From NCBI RefSeq assembly GCF_010550695.1, contig NZ_JAAGOB010000003.1, positions 248,001 through 312,000 on the forward strand: 64,000 nt of DNA, written 5' to 3'. The position numbers were made by a program, and so were the translations under genes. Below the pieces are notes generated by a model. It was given only the letters and a program-made list of their open reading frames with translations. It was not told where the DNA came from and made no database searches. Shown piece by piece: positions 52,251 through 62,029 of the stretch (positions are counted from its first letter, which is position 1; every line of letters starts with the position of its first letter). The DNA comes from Phytoactinopolyspora alkaliphila. GTDB lineage: Bacteria > Actinomycetota > Actinomycetes > Jiangellales > Jiangellaceae.

Positions 52251-54004
52251 CAGAACTTACGCTCCATCGGCTGGTAACGGGTGATGACGACGGGCTTGTA
52301 GTCCAGCCGGACGCTGGCGCTCCCGTCCTCATTCACGGTCCGGTACGCCATCGTGTGGCGCATGTAGTTGACGTCGTCGCGGTTCTGGTAGTCCTCGCGG
52401 AAATGCCCGCCGCGCGACTCCTTGCGTTCCAGGGCTCCGACGACGATCACCTCGGCGAGGTCGAGGAGGAATCCGAGTTCCAGGGCCTCGAGCAGATCGG
52501 TGTTGAACCGCTTGCCCTTGTCCTGCACCGAGACCCGCTCGAAGCGTTCGCGCAGCACGCCGATGTCGGCCAGCGCCTGCTTCAGTGTCGCCTCGGAGCG
52601 GAAGACCTGGGCATTGGCGTCCATGGTCTCCTGCAGCGCACGCCGGACCTCGGCGACGCGTTCGCCGTCGTCCCGGCTGCGCATGCCCTCGAGCATCGCG
52701 ACGGTCTGGCTCTCCGGCGACTCGGGCAGGTCCACCCAGGGTGCCTTGGCGGCGAAGGCAGCCGCGGCGATACCGGCGCGCCGGCCGAACACATTGATGT
52801 CGAGCAGGGAGTTCGTACCCAGGCGGTTCGCGCCGTGGACGCTGACGCATGCCACCTCTCCGGCGGCGAACAGGCCGGGAATGACGTGGTCGTTGCTGGC
52901 CAGGACCTCGGTCTCGACGGTGGTGGGGATGCCGCCCATCGCGTAGTGGGCGGTGGGGAAGACCGGAACCGGCTCCGTGTACGGCTCGATACCGAGGTAG
53001 GTCCGGGCGAACTCGGTGATGTCCGGCAACTTCGCGTCGATGTGCGCGGGCTCGAGGTGAGTGAGGTCCAGCAGGACGTAGTCCTTGTTGGGTCCGGCGC
53101 CGCGGCCCTCGCGCACCTCGTTCGCCATGGCGCGAGCGACGACGTCCCGCGGGGCCAGGTCCTTCAGCGTCGGGGCGTAGCGCTCCATGAACCGCTCGCC
53201 CTCACTGTTGCGCAGGATCGCGCCCTCGCCCCGGGCGGCCTCGGACAGCAGGATGCCGAGCCCGGCCAGACCCGTCGGGTGGAACTGGAAGAACTCCATG
53301 TCCTCGAGCGGGACACCGCGGCGGTAGGCGATGGCCATGCCGTCGCCGGTGAGGGTGTGCGCGTTGGATGTCGTCTTGTAGACCTTGCCCGCGCCGCCAG
53401 TGGCGAACACCACGGACTTGGCCCGGAACACGTGGATCTCACCGCTGGCGAGGTCGTAGGCGACGACCCCCGCGGTCCGGCGCTCGCCGTCGATCTCGCT
53501 GAAGATCAGGTCGAGCACGTAGAACTCGCTGAAGAACTCCACCTCGTGCTTGAGACACTGCTGGTAGAGCGTCTGCAGGATCATGTGGCCGGTACGGTCG
53601 GCCGAATAGCATGCCCGGCGCACAGCGGCCTCACCGTGGTTGCGGGTGTGCCCGCCGAAGCGTCGCTGGTCGATGGTGCCATCGGGGGTCCGGTTGAAAG
53701 GCAGCCCCATCTTCTCCAGGTCGAGGACGGCGTCGATGGCCTCCTTGGCCATGATCTCGGCCGCATCCTGGTCCACCAGGAAGTCGCCGCCCTTGACGGT
53801 GTCGAAGGTGTGCCACTCCCAGTTGTCGTCTTCGACGTTGGCGAGTGCGGCGCACATGCCGCCCTGGGCAGCGCCGGTGTGCGAGCGGGTCGGGTACAGC
53901 TTGGTGATCACCGCGGTGCGGGCCCGCTGTCCGGCTTCCAGGGCGGCTCGCATCCCGGCGCCGCCGGCACCGATGATCACCACGTCGTACTGGTGAGTCT
54001 GCAT
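52250..54004 (-). CDS. sdhA: succinate dehydrogenase flavoprotein subunit
   Basis: A 584-residue flavoprotein oxidising succinate to fumarate. The FAD-binding GAGGAGMRAALEAG, the covalent-FAD histidine in SHTGAAQGGMCAAL, and the active-site blocks QFHPTGLAG and GEVACVSVHGANRLGTNSL are clear. It lies between the membrane anchor genes and sdhB. Confidence 0.98.
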   Translation of the reverse strand: MQTHQYDVVIIGAGGAGMRAALEAGQRARTAVITKLYPTRSHTGAAQGGMCAALANVEDDNWEWHTFDTVKGGDFLVDQDAAEIMAKEAIDAVLDLEKMGLPFNRTPDGTIDQRRFGGHTRNHGEAAVRRACYSADRTGHMILQTLYQQCLKHEVEFFSEFYVLDLIFSEIDGERRTAGVVAYDLASGEIHVFRAKSVVFATGGAGKVYKTTSNAHTLTGDGMAIAYRRGVPLEDMEFFQFHPTGLAGLGILLSEAARGEGAILRNSEGERFMERYAPTLKDLAPRDVVARAMANEVREGRGAGPNKDYVLLDLTHLEPAHIDAKLPDITEFARTYLGIEPYTEPVPVFPTAHYAMGGIPTTVETEVLASNDHVIPGLFAAGEVACVSVHGANRLGTNSLLDINVFGRRAGIAAAAFAAKAPWVDLPESPESQTVAMLEGMRSRDDGERVAEVRRALQETMDANAQVFRSEATLKQALADIGVLRERFERVSVQDKGKRFNTDLLEALELGFLLDLAEVIVVGALERKESRGGHFREDYQNRDDVNYMRHTMAYRTVNEDGSASVRLDYKPVVITRYQPMERKF

Positions 54005-54033
54005 ATGTGATCAGCCTTCCTGAAGTGCCGAGA

Positions 54034-54480
54034 TTAAGGCGCCGGGCAGAATGACGGCAGCAGGTGCGCGGCCGCCTCCGCGGGGCAGGGGTCGAAGGTG
54101 AAGATGACCAGGGTGCCGAGGACGATGGTGATGGCCGTCGCCGTGTAGAGGCCGACCTTCAGCCACATCCGCAGCATGTCCCGCTCGGCGTAGTCGTTGA
54201 TGATGGTGCGCAGCCCGTTGGTGCCGTGGATCATGGCCAGCCACAGCATGAGCAGATCCCAGATCTGCCAGAACGGGCTGGCCCACTTGCCGGCGACGAA
54301 CGCGAAGTCCAATGCGTTGATGCCTTCGCCCACCATGAGGTTGACGAACAGGTGGCCGAAGACGAGTACCAGCAGCAAGACGCCGGAGATGCGCATGAAC
54401 AGCCAGGCATAGAGCTCCGTGTTGGTGCGAGAGCGCATCCGGCGGGGGGAGCGGGGAGCGGCGATAGACGTTGCGGTCAT
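54034..54480 (-). CDS. sdhD: succinate dehydrogenase hydrophobic membrane anchor
   Basis: A 148-residue membrane subunit with three helices (about 25-48, 70-90, 108-130). It carries the SdhD-type start MRSRTNTELYAWLFMRISGV and the conserved IHGTNGLRTIINDYA, whose His may ligate haem or face quinone. It sits between sdhC and sdhA. Confidence 0.9.
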   Translation of the reverse strand: MTATSIAAPRSPRRMRSRTNTELYAWLFMRISGVLLLVLVFGHLFVNLMVGEGINALDFAFVAGKWASPFWQIWDLLMLWLAMIHGTNGLRTIINDYAERDMLRMWLKVGLYTATAITIVLGTLVIFTFDPCPAEAAAHLLPSFCPAP

Positions 54481-54486
54481 CGATGA

Positions 54487-54864
54487 TCAGCCCCCGAAGA
54501 CGTGGGAAAGGTGGCGGACCAGGAACGGCACCATGAGGACGACCCAGAGCACGCCGACACCGACCAGCATCTGCCGCTGGTAGCGCGGTCCCTTGCCCCA
54601 GAAGTCGACCAGGATGATCCGGATGCCGTTGAAGGCGTGGAAGATGATCGCACCGACCAGCCCAGCCTCCATCAGCCCGACGATCGGAGTTTGGTACGTG
54701 TGGATGACCTCGTTGTACGCCTCGGGGGAGACCCGGACGAGTGCTGTGTCGAGGACGTGGACGAACAGGAAGAAGAAGATGCCTACGCCGGTGACCCGGT
54801 GGGCCACCCACGACCACATGCCTTCGCGGCCGCGATAAAGCGTGCCTGCCGGCGCCTTGGGCAC
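54487..54864 (-). CDS. sdhC: succinate dehydrogenase cytochrome b556 subunit
   Basis: A 125-residue membrane subunit with three helices. The SdhC signature GMWSWVAHRVTGVGIFFFLFV is followed by HVLDTALVRVSP and IFHAFNGIRIIL with a likely haem-ligand His. The GTG at 54864 is inferred because the protein then begins PKAPAGTLYRG as in relatives; AAAGG lies about 11 nt upstream. First gene of sdhCDAB. Confidence 0.88.
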   Translation of the reverse strand: MPKAPAGTLYRGREGMWSWVAHRVTGVGIFFFLFVHVLDTALVRVSPEAYNEVIHTYQTPIVGLMEAGLVGAIIFHAFNGIRIILVDFWGKGPRYQRQMLVGVGVLWVVLMVPFLVRHLSHVFGG

Positions 54865-55030
54865 GGGGAGGTTACCTTTCGCCGATGTCGAAATGGGGCA
54901 CGCGGTCACGTCACGACGACGTGGCGCGTGTCGGGCGGACTGATGCCTGGTGGCACCGGTCGACTCGTTCACGAGGTCGCGCACCCAGCCGGAGCGTCTC
55001 GCTTCGACCGGCGTTCATCGTATCTGCGTC

Positions 55031-55058
55031 GTTATAGCCGTTCCGTGGTCAATGTCAC
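55031..55058 (-). promoter_or_regulatory. putative sdhCDAB promoter
   Basis: On the minus strand GTGACA (55053-55058) and TATAAC (55031-55036) are 16 nt apart, about 160 nt before sdhC. The -10 is good; the -35 is moderate. Confidence 0.4.
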
Positions 55059-55111
55059 CTCAGGGGTGTGAGATAGGTCGCGAGCCGGTGAAATAGGTCA
55101 CGTGGACGTGG

Positions 55112-56248
55112 TCAGCCGGCGGCGACGGCGCTGATCGACGCGCGACGGCTGATCGCTGCTTCGTAGTGTCCCAGCAGCTCATGGCAGATCGCCGTCCATG
55201 ATCTGCCATGGACCGACTCACGCGCGGCGCGCCCCATCGCCGCTCGTCGCCGGCCGTCGGACGTCAGCCGCTCGACGGCCGCACGGACCTCGGGCCGGCT
55301 GCCGGGTTCGACGAGGTAGCCGGTGCTGCCGTGGCTGACGAGGTCGATCGGACCGCCCGCGCGGGGAGCGACGACCGGCACCCCTGACGCGAGCGCCTCC
55401 TGCACCGTCTGGCAGAACGTCTCGGCCGGTCCGGTGTGCACGAACACGTCGAGGCTGGCGTAGGCGCGGGACAACGCCTCCCCGGAACGGAAACCGAGAA
55501 ACGCCGCTGCGGGCAGGGCCTCACGCAGTTCGGCCTCGCTCGGCCCGCCACCGACCACCACCAGCTTGACGTTCGGCAGGTCTCGCAGAGCGGTGAGCGC
55601 CGAGACCTGCTTCTCGGGAGCCAGCCTGCCGACATAGCCGACCAGGACTTCCCCGTTCGGCGCGAGGTCGCGGCGGAGGCCTTCGTCACGGTGCGCCGGG
55701 TGAAACCTGACCAGGTCGACGCCGCGGCCCCAGCGGGCAAGCCGGGGGAATCCGTGCGTGGCCAGCTGGGCCATAGTCGCCGTGGACGGGGCGAGCGTGC
55801 GGTCCGCGTGATCGTGGATACGCCGGAGCCAGGACCAGATCACGTCGTCGCCGACGACGCGCCAGAACCGGTAGCCGCGGGCGAATCCGGCGAGATCGGT
55901 CTGGAAGACGGCCACGGTGGGCAGCCCGAGCCGGGCCGCCGCGTTCATGCCGGCCCGGCCGAGCCAGGCCGGCGATGCGAGGTGGACGACATCGGGCCGG
56001 AAGTCACGCAGGGTGGCGGCGATCCGGCGCCTCGTGGACAGTCCGACGACGCTGTCGTCATTGCCGGGCAGTGTCACCGACGGCACTCGGACGACCGGCG
56101 CCCCCGCGTAGCTGTCCGGACCGTCGCCTGGAGCGACGACCAGGGCGTCGTGACCATGACCGGAAAGGTGCTCCACGACGCGGCAGACCGAGTTCGCAAC
56201 CCCGTTGATCTGCGGGAGGAAGGACTCTGTGATGATCACGACGCGCAT
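55112..56248 (-). CDS. GT4 glycosyltransferase, PimB/MgtA-like mannosyltransferase
   Basis: A 378-residue GT-B enzyme. The N-terminus RVVIITESFLPQINGVANSVCRVVEHL is the acceptor-binding signature of the actinobacterial PimB/MgtA group; the C-terminal half has VGYVGRLAPEKQV and the donor-site E-x7-E (ETFCQTVQEALASGVPVV). It probably transfers mannose from GDP-mannose to a glycolipid on the inner face of the membrane. ATG at 56248 has GGAGG; an in-frame ATG at 56281 is less likely. Confidence 0.88.
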   Translation of the reverse strand: MRVVIITESFLPQINGVANSVCRVVEHLSGHGHDALVVAPGDGPDSYAGAPVVRVPSVTLPGNDDSVVGLSTRRRIAATLRDFRPDVVHLASPAWLGRAGMNAAARLGLPTVAVFQTDLAGFARGYRFWRVVGDDVIWSWLRRIHDHADRTLAPSTATMAQLATHGFPRLARWGRGVDLVRFHPAHRDEGLRRDLAPNGEVLVGYVGRLAPEKQVSALTALRDLPNVKLVVVGGGPSEAELREALPAAAFLGFRSGEALSRAYASLDVFVHTGPAETFCQTVQEALASGVPVVAPRAGGPIDLVSHGSTGYLVEPGSRPEVRAAVERLTSDGRRRAAMGRAARESVHGRSWTAICHELLGHYEAAISRRASISAVAAG

Positions 56249-56440
56249 GGCCTCCACGGTGTGCGGTGCCGATGGCTGCACGGCGAGACAGATGTGAATG
56301 CCTGATGACGTTCAGGCGTCGGATTGATCGAAGTGAGGAGAAATATCTCACCATGAGAGATGGGCCGTGACTTTTCATGAGACGAACGTCCATGATCTTT
56401 GTCAAGGGTTTGGCGGAGCGCAGCGCGGTCAGGGGTGCCT

Positions 56441-57019
56441 ATGACGGCTGAATCGGCACAACGAGTGGCACGGGTGTTACTCGTTGGTAAACGTGCTCGG
56501 GTGCTCGACGAATTGGGTCGTGCGCTGCAGCATCTCGGTATGGAGGTTATCCAGGAGACGGATCTGGACAGAGCCCGGACCACCGTTGACGGAGCATCCG
56601 TGGACGTGGTCGCTCTCGGGCGTGCGGTGCGCGGCGCGAAGCGTGAGGCGGTGGTCACCGCCCTCAAGGCGCAGAATCCCGGGCTTAAGGTCGTCGATGG
56701 CTTGGCGCCAATTCCACCATTGCTTGTGGCTCAAATTCAGGAAGCGGTGAGCTCGCCGCCTGGATCAGCCAGAATCGTCAGCAGTGCCATGTACGAGCAG
56801 GTAAATAATCGCGTGGTTCTGATGATGACTCGCCCGGCGGAAGTCGGTGTGGTGTTGCACCGGCTGGATCCGTTGTACAGAATTCACCAGACCCCGCTCT
56901 TCGCGGGGCGGCTCGGTGACGGGCGGCAGAACATTCCCATCGGCAGGAAGATTGGCCGCGGCGAGCGGTACCTCGTCGTCCGCGCGGACCAGCAGACCTC
57001 GGTTCACCAGGTCCACTGA
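56441..57019 (+). CDS. receiver-like protein of unknown function
   Basis: A 192-residue protein. Residues 8-95 look like a receiver/flavodoxin fold: VARVLLVGKRARVLDELGRAL and VDVVALGRAVRGAKREAVVTAL match beta-1 to alpha-3, but the phosphoacceptor Asp and the acidic pair are absent. Residues 115-192 form a second beta-rich region (RVVLMMTRPAEVGVVLHRLD). No HTH or membrane helix. ATG at 56441 follows AGGGGTG. Function unknown. Confidence 0.65.
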   Translation: MTAESAQRVARVLLVGKRARVLDELGRALQHLGMEVIQETDLDRARTTVDGASVDVVALGRAVRGAKREAVVTALKAQNPGLKVVDGLAPIPPLLVAQIQEAVSSPPGSARIVSSAMYEQVNNRVVLMMTRPAEVGVVLHRLDPLYRIHQTPLFAGRLGDGRQNIPIGRKIGRGERYLVVRADQQTSVHQVH

Positions 57020-57050
57020 CGTCCCTGTGATGACGCACGCGGGTTCGTTC

Positions 57051-57069
57051 CCCGCGGGATTACCGCGGG
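57051..57069. terminator. short GC hairpin after the receiver-like gene
   Basis: CCCGCGG (57051-57057) and CCGCGGG (57063-57069) with a 5-nt loop, 31 nt after the stop. No T-run follows. Confidence 0.4.
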
Positions 57070-57197
57070 AGACGCGACGGGTTCTCGGACGGCCGGAACG
57101 ACGACGCCGTTGCCGAGGCGGTCGTCGGTGACGTCGAGGTGTCGCTTCGGGGACCACCCTGCGACGGGCATCTTGCGACGTGATGTACTAAATGCAA

Positions 57198-57239
57198 CCG
57201 GCCGGGCTGGTGCCGCGGCGACGCCACCAGTCCGGCCGG
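57198..57239. terminator. 15-bp terminator hairpin between convergent genes
   Basis: Arms 57198-57212 and 57225-57239 pair over 15 bp with one G-U and a 12-nt loop. It lies just after the acidic-lipoprotein gene stop (57265, minus) and can serve both convergent genes. Confidence 0.6.
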
Positions 57240-57264
57240 AACTCATGCGGCCGTCACGCTCCGA

Positions 57265-58047
57265 TCAAGAGAGCGTGACCTCGACCGATTCTTCCTGGCG
57301 CTCGTCGCTGAGCAGCTCACCCTCGTCGTCGACCGGCGTCAGGCGGGCCTCGAAGATGACCGGCGAGTCCGTCTTGTACATGAAGTTGTCGGCCTGCGAG
57401 TAGGACTCGCCTGGCGCCAGCGGGTAGACGCCCTCTTCGCTGCGCTCCGCGACGGCGTTGGTGTCCAGCTCCATCGCCTCGTAGAGGTCACGGTCGGTGA
57501 TCGAGTCCATGCCCTGCAGGTACTCCCAGTCCGCATACTTCGCGACGACCGCCACCAGGCTGGAGCTGAGGTTGATCGGCTCACTGGACGTGTTGGTGAC
57601 GACGTAGTTCACGAAGACGATGTCGTCGCCTTCGGCGAGAATCGGCTTGTTGCTGTCCGGGTCCACCAGCATGCCGTCCTTGGGCGACGGCTCCACGCCC
57701 ACCTGGTAGATCTCGACCTGGAAGTTGTCACCCTCGATGGTGGCGATCTGCTCACCGGGGAGGGTGATGGGGTCGGTCCAGGGCGCGGCGGTGTGCTCAC
57801 CGCTGCCGTTGGGGCTGTCGGCCGGCTCGTCCTCGGCTTCCTCCGCCTCGTCGGTGTCTTCGTCCGTGTCCTCGTCGTCCGCGACATCCTCAACGTCGAG
57901 CTCGTCGGAGTCCACCTCGTCGGTGACTTCCTCCGTGGTGGTGTCCTCGGGCGCGTCGTCGTCGGACGAGCACGCGGCCAGCCCGAATACGAGCGCACTG
58001 CCAGCGAGAGCAGCGATGACGCGACGCGAGGCAAGCGTCTTGCGCAT
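57265..58047 (-). CDS. acidic-linker lipoprotein
   Basis: A 260-residue exported lipoprotein: signal peptide with lipobox GLAAC (Cys near residue 26), then about 60 residues made almost entirely of Asp, Glu, Thr and Ala, then a compact domain (about 85-260) with DPITLPGEQIATIEGDNFQV and FVNYVVTNTSSEPINLSS, resembling the beta-sandwich fold of DUF4352-like extracytoplasmic domains. ATG at 58047 has AAAGGAACC. Role at the cell surface unknown. Confidence 0.75.
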   Translation of the reverse strand: MRKTLASRRVIAALAGSALVFGLAACSSDDDAPEDTTTEEVTDEVDSDELDVEDVADDEDTDEDTDEAEEAEDEPADSPNGSGEHTAAPWTDPITLPGEQIATIEGDNFQVEIYQVGVEPSPKDGMLVDPDSNKPILAEGDDIVFVNYVVTNTSSEPINLSSSLVAVVAKYADWEYLQGMDSITDRDLYEAMELDTNAVAERSEEGVYPLAPGESYSQADNFMYKTDSPVIFEARLTPVDDEGELLSDERQEESVEVTLS

Positions 58048-58303
58048 GGTGGTTCCTTTCGTATGGATCATCTAGTGAAGTGAGCAGCCCGTGAGATACC
58101 GGGGCAGGGGGCATGCAGGCGTACGCGGAAAGGTTTCCCGAAGGGACGCAGCATGACCGTTCGTCATCATATGCACGGGCGACTGTCAACCAGCCGTCAG
58201 GGCGATATCAAGATCATTACGGGCTATCGGTACTATGTCGGGTCGCGTAAGCCGAACGCCGAGACGTGGTGCGGTGACGCCGCGCGTCAGGAACACTGGA
58301 GGC

Positions 58304-59260
58304 ATGAACCTCGACGCCGCCGCTACCGAACTGTACGGGCTGCCGCTCGACGAGTTCGTACCGGCTCGCGATGCCTTGGCCAAAGAGGCGAAGCGCCAGG
58401 GCGCGGCCGACGTCGCTGCCAGAATCAAGGGATTGCGGAAGCCGACGCATCCCGCCTGGCTCGCCAATCAGCTGGTGCGGGCCCACCGCCAGGATGTGGA
58501 CGAACTCGTCGGGGTGGGCGACGAGATGCGCGAGGCCACCGCTGACGGCGACGGTGCCCGGCTACGCGAACTTGCGGCCCGTCGCAAAGAGAAGGTCGAC
58601 GCGCTCCTGGCCAAGGTCGCGAAGCTGAACGGCGGCAAACGGCCGAGTCACGACGCGGTCGAGGCGCTCAACGAGACACTGCTGGCCGCGACCGCCGATC
58701 CCGGTGTGGCGGCGGAGCTGCAGGTTGGTCGGCTCACGCATCCGCTGCAGCACGTGGGATTCGGCCTCCCCGGCGGTGGAGCCGCGCAGGTCATCTCGCT
58801 CAGCCAGGCACGGGCGGCGCGGGAGAAGCGAGAAGACGGCCGCGGAGCGCCCCCGAGACCGTCGTCGCCGGCGAAGCCCCGTGCCCGGCGGGCCGACGAC
58901 GAGGACGTCAAGGATGAGGACGCCGGGGAGGGTGCTGAGGACGCCACGACCGCCCGGGAGCGCCGGCTGGCCCAACAGCGTGCTGAGGCTGAGCGGGAGT
59001 TCGAGGAGGCCGACGCAGCGGTCACGGAGGCTGAGGAACACGTCGGCGGGCTCGAGACAGCCCTCGATGAGAGGCAAGACGCCCTGGAGAGTGCGGAGGC
59101 GAAGGTCGAGCGGCTGCTCGCCGAGCTCGAGGCGGCAAAGGGCGAACTGGAGAACGCCCGGACCGGTGTCGACGACGCCGAGGAGGAACTGGGCGAGGCG
59201 AGGGCGGACCTCGAGGCAGCTCGTAAGCGCCGACGCGAAGCCAAGCGGAAGCTGCTGTGA
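58304..59260 (+). CDS. coiled-coil protein of unknown function
   Basis: A 318-residue soluble protein. Residues 1-170 are helical with a KEAKRQGAADVAARIKGLRK start and no recognised fold; 175-215 are a charged, disordered linker; 220-318 are a long coiled coil rich in Glu, Ala and Arg (heptads such as AEAKVERLLAELEAAKGELE). GGAGG precedes the ATG closely. It could be a structural or DNA-associated protein; the family is actinobacterial and unnamed. Confidence 0.7.
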   Translation: MNLDAAATELYGLPLDEFVPARDALAKEAKRQGAADVAARIKGLRKPTHPAWLANQLVRAHRQDVDELVGVGDEMREATADGDGARLRELAARRKEKVDALLAKVAKLNGGKRPSHDAVEALNETLLAATADPGVAAELQVGRLTHPLQHVGFGLPGGGAAQVISLSQARAAREKREDGRGAPPRPSSPAKPRARRADDEDVKDEDAGEGAEDATTARERRLAQQRAEAEREFEEADAAVTEAEEHVGGLETALDERQDALESAEAKVERLLAELEAAKGELENARTGVDDAEEELGEARADLEAARKRRREAKRKLL

Positions 59261-59406
59261 TCACGGCGGGCTGCGCAGGCCGGTCCGTGTGAACTATCTC
59301 CTGATGTGGGCATTCTCACGGCTGCCGGGAGGCAAGCGGCACTACGTTAGGGCGATCCCGCAGTGAGCATAGGTTCGTAAGAAGCAGCAGGTCCGTGAGA
59401 GTGCGG

Positions 59407-59427
59407 GCGGGATCGTGTTCATCCCGC
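59407..59427. other. hairpin in the leader of the mutase gene
   Basis: GCGGGAT (59407-59413) and ATCCCGC (59421-59427) with a 7-nt loop, about 40 nt before the mutase start. Possible 5'-UTR structure; it does not resemble a cobalamin riboswitch. Confidence 0.3.
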
Positions 59428-59465
59428 GGGTTCACGGATCACCCGTCGTACGGAGCGAGGCGATC

Positions 59466-61046
59466 ATGAGCGCGACATCGGAGTCCGGCTTGCCGATCGA
59501 ACCCGTCTACGGGCCCAGCGAGCTCGACGGCTGGGATCCCGGAGAGAAGCTGGGTGAGCCTGGCTCGTACCCCTTCACCAGGGGTGTCTATCCCTCCATG
59601 TACACGGGGCGGCCGTGGACCATGCGCCAGTACGCCGGCTTCGGCACGGCCGCAGAGTCGAACCGGCGCTACCACCAGCTCGTCGAGGCGGGGACTGGTG
59701 GGTTGTCCGTCGCCTTCGATCTGCCGACGCAGATGGGCTACGACTCCGACGCCCCGCTGGCCAAGGGCGAAGTCGGCAAGGTCGGTGTGGCCATCGACTC
59801 CATCGAAGACATGCGGGTGCTGTTCGGCGGCATTCCCCTCGATCAGGTCTCGACGTCGATGACGATCAACGCGCCGGCCGCGCTGCTCCTGCTGATGTAT
59901 CAGCTCGTCGGCGCCGAGCAGGGCGTCGCGGGCGAGAAGCTCACTGGAACCATCCAGAACGACGTGCTCAAGGAGTACATCGCCAGGGGCACCTACATTT
60001 TTCCGCCGGCGCAGTCGTTACGGCTGGTCAGCGACATCTTCGCGTACTGCCAACGAGAGATCCCGCGCTGGAACATGATCTCGATCTCCGGCTATCACAT
60101 GGCAGAAGCTGGCGCGACGCCCGCGCAGGAGGTGGCGTTCACGCTGGCGAACGCGCGTGAGTACGTGCGAGCCGCGTTGTCCGCCGGGCTGGACGTCGAC
60201 GAGTTCGCACCGCGACTGTCCTTCTTCTTCGTCGCGCGGACTTCCATTCTCGAGGAGGTGGCCAAGTTCCGCGCCGCGCGGCGGATCTGGGCGCACATGA
60301 TGCGTGACGAGTTTGGCGCGAAGAACCCCAAGTCCCAGATGCTGCGGTTCCACACCCAGACGGCCGGTGTCCAGCTCACGGCCCAGCAGCCCGAGGTGAA
60401 TCTGGTGCGGGTGACCGTGCAGGCGCTGGCCGCGGTGCTGGGCGGCACCCAGTCCCTGCACACCAACTCCTATGACGAGGCGATAGCGCTGCCGTCGGAG
60501 AAGGCGGCCAGGCTGGCGCTGCGGACCCAGCAGGTCCTCGCGCACGAGACCGACGTGACGAAGACCGTGGACCCGTTCGCCGGCTCCTACGCCATCGAGT
60601 CCTTGACCGACGACGTCGAAGAGGCCGCGCGTGACCTGATGCGGCAGGTGGAGGAGCTTGGCGGAGCGGTCATGGCGATCGAGCGCGGCTTCCAGAAGAG
60701 TGAGATCGAGCGCTCTGCCTACGCCATCGCACAGGGGATCGACTCCGGGGAACGGGCCGTCGTCGGTGTCAACAAGTTCAAGGCCAACGGCGACGAGCCG
60801 TACGAGCCGCTGCGCGTTGACCCGGAGCTGGAAGCGGCCCAGTGTGAACGCCTGGCGGCGCTGCGTGAGTCACGTAACGGCGCCGCCGTCGACCGGGCGC
60901 TGGACGAGCTGCGCACGGCCGCCTCGGGGTCGGAGAATGTGATGGACCCGATGCGCGACGCGCTGGCCGCCCGAGCCACTGGCGGGGAGGTCTGCGACGC
61001 GCTGCGCGAAGTGTGGGGCGTGTACCAGCCGCCGTCCACCATGTGA
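59466..61046 (+). CDS. methylmalonyl-CoA mutase family catalytic subunit (no B12 domain)
   Basis: A 526-residue TIM-barrel acyl-CoA mutase subunit. The substrate-channel motif [20 protein letters not shown] carries Tyr56, KEYIARGTY carries Arg174 and [13 protein letters not shown] carries His211. By the constant offset these align with Tyr89, Arg207 and His244 of the P. shermanii mutase, a methylmalonyl-CoA pattern rather than the Phe/Gln seen in isobutyryl-CoA mutase. The protein ends without the C-terminal cobalamin-binding domain, so a separate B12 subunit encoded elsewhere is needed. ATG at 59466 has GAGG upstream. Confidence 0.9.
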   Translation: MSATSESGLPIEPVYGPSELDGWDPGEKLGEPGSYPFTRGVYPSMYTGRPWTMRQYAGFGTAAESNRRYHQLVEAGTGGLSVAFDLPTQMGYDSDAPLAKGEVGKVGVAIDSIEDMRVLFGGIPLDQVSTSMTINAPAALLLLMYQLVGAEQGVAGEKLTGTIQNDVLKEYIARGTYIFPPAQSLRLVSDIFAYCQREIPRWNMISISGYHMAEAGATPAQEVAFTLANAREYVRAALSAGLDVDEFAPRLSFFFVARTSILEEVAKFRAARRIWAHMMRDEFGAKNPKSQMLRFHTQTAGVQLTAQQPEVNLVRVTVQALAAVLGGTQSLHTNSYDEAIALPSEKAARLALRTQQVLAHETDVTKTVDPFAGSYAIESLTDDVEEAARDLMRQVEELGGAVMAIERGFQKSEIERSAYAIAQGIDSGERAVVGVNKFKANGDEPYEPLRVDPELEAAQCERLAALRESRNGAAVDRALDELRTAASGSENVMDPMRDALAARATGGEVCDALREVWGVYQPPSTM

Positions 61047-61227
61047 GGCCGTCGCCGCAGCGGGAGGCATGCGCGGGGCTGCGGATCGCTGGTTCGGTGA
61101 TTGCGGGTTTGCCGGTCATCCGGTGGCGGTATCGTCTGGCGCGGAAGTCCTGCCGTCCGCGTAGCCCGTACACGGCCGTGTCGGCACGGGACGTTGACTG
61201 GATTTTGCACGGGAAAGGGAACAACGG

Positions 61228-61923
61228 GTGACCGTCACGAAGACAGCCAGGGTGGCAGCCGCGGCGGCGATGGCCGCTCTCGTGCTCACGGCTTGTGGCG
61301 GTGGCGGAACGGAGCCTCCCGGGCTGGACGGACAGACCGATGTCGTCACCAGCCCGCCGCCCACCGACCTCGACGAGCCGCCGGCATCCGGGGAATCGAC
61401 GGCGACTCCGCCGCCGGACGACGACGGCGGGTCCGAGCCGGAGCCCGGATTCACCCAGCCGTACCTGCCAGGTGACGAGCCGAACGTCATCGAGCTGCCC
61501 GACGAGCTGCCGGTGGAACCGCCAGACGACGCCACCGACGACGAGCTCGAGGTGCTTGAGGGCGTAGGCCGGTTCATGGCCAGCTGGCAGGCAGTTTTGT
61601 TCGGTGCCGACGCGGAACTGTCCAAGGTCCGCGACACGGCGGTGGAGCCTCAGCTCGGCCGTTTGATTGAGTTCATCGGTCAGGCGGAGCAGGAAGAATG
61701 GGTGTTCACCGGTGAGCCGATGCTGCTTCAGGCTCGCGACGTCTCGGTGAACGGTGACAGCGCTGAGGTGGACCTGTGCCTGGCTTTGCCGGGATGGATC
61801 GAGTTCCGCGGCGGCTCGGTATCTCCGTATCCGTCCCCCGAGAGGTACATCGTTGATATGCAGCAACGATCTGGCACCTGGGTCGCTTCGAACGCGAGAG
61901 AGCAGGACGCGCAGGCATGTTGA
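61228..61923 (+). CDS. proline-rich lipoprotein
   Basis: A 231-residue exported lipoprotein: signal peptide with lipobox LTAC, a long Pro/Asp/Glu/Gly-rich linker (about 24-105), then a helical-plus-beta domain (about 108-231) with EVLEGVGRFMASWQAVLFGADAEL and a C-terminal cysteine. GTG start with AAAGGGA upstream. It precedes another secreted protein and may act with it; function unknown. Confidence 0.72.
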   Translation: MTVTKTARVAAAAAMAALVLTACGGGGTEPPGLDGQTDVVTSPPPTDLDEPPASGESTATPPPDDDGGSEPEPGFTQPYLPGDEPNVIELPDELPVEPPDDATDDELEVLEGVGRFMASWQAVLFGADAELSKVRDTAVEPQLGRLIEFIGQAEQEEWVFTGEPMLLQARDVSVNGDSAEVDLCLALPGWIEFRGGSVSPYPSPERYIVDMQQRSGTWVASNAREQDAQAC

Positions 61924-61982
61924 CGATCTTTGACCGCGGATGTGACCGAATGATTGATCGCTGCCCTGCTTGGGAACGATCC

Positions 61983-62002
61983 TGCTACGATACGGCACGT
62001 TC
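61983..62002 (+). promoter_or_regulatory. extended -10 promoter of the following secreted-protein gene
   Basis: TGC-TACGAT (61983-61991) matches the extended -10 form; no good -35 is seen. It would start a transcript near 61998, about 30 nt before the ATG at 62030. Confidence 0.35.
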
Positions 62003-62029
62003 CGGACTTGATTGTTGAGGTATGGGTAC

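Noticed and set aside
52229-54010. A 593-codon plus-strand frame opposite sdhA
   Set aside because: sdhA on the minus strand is unmistakable; the opposite frame is a codon-bias shadow.
59261-59465. Cobalamin riboswitch upstream of the mutase gene
   Set aside because: No B12-box-like sequence seen; only a short hairpin.
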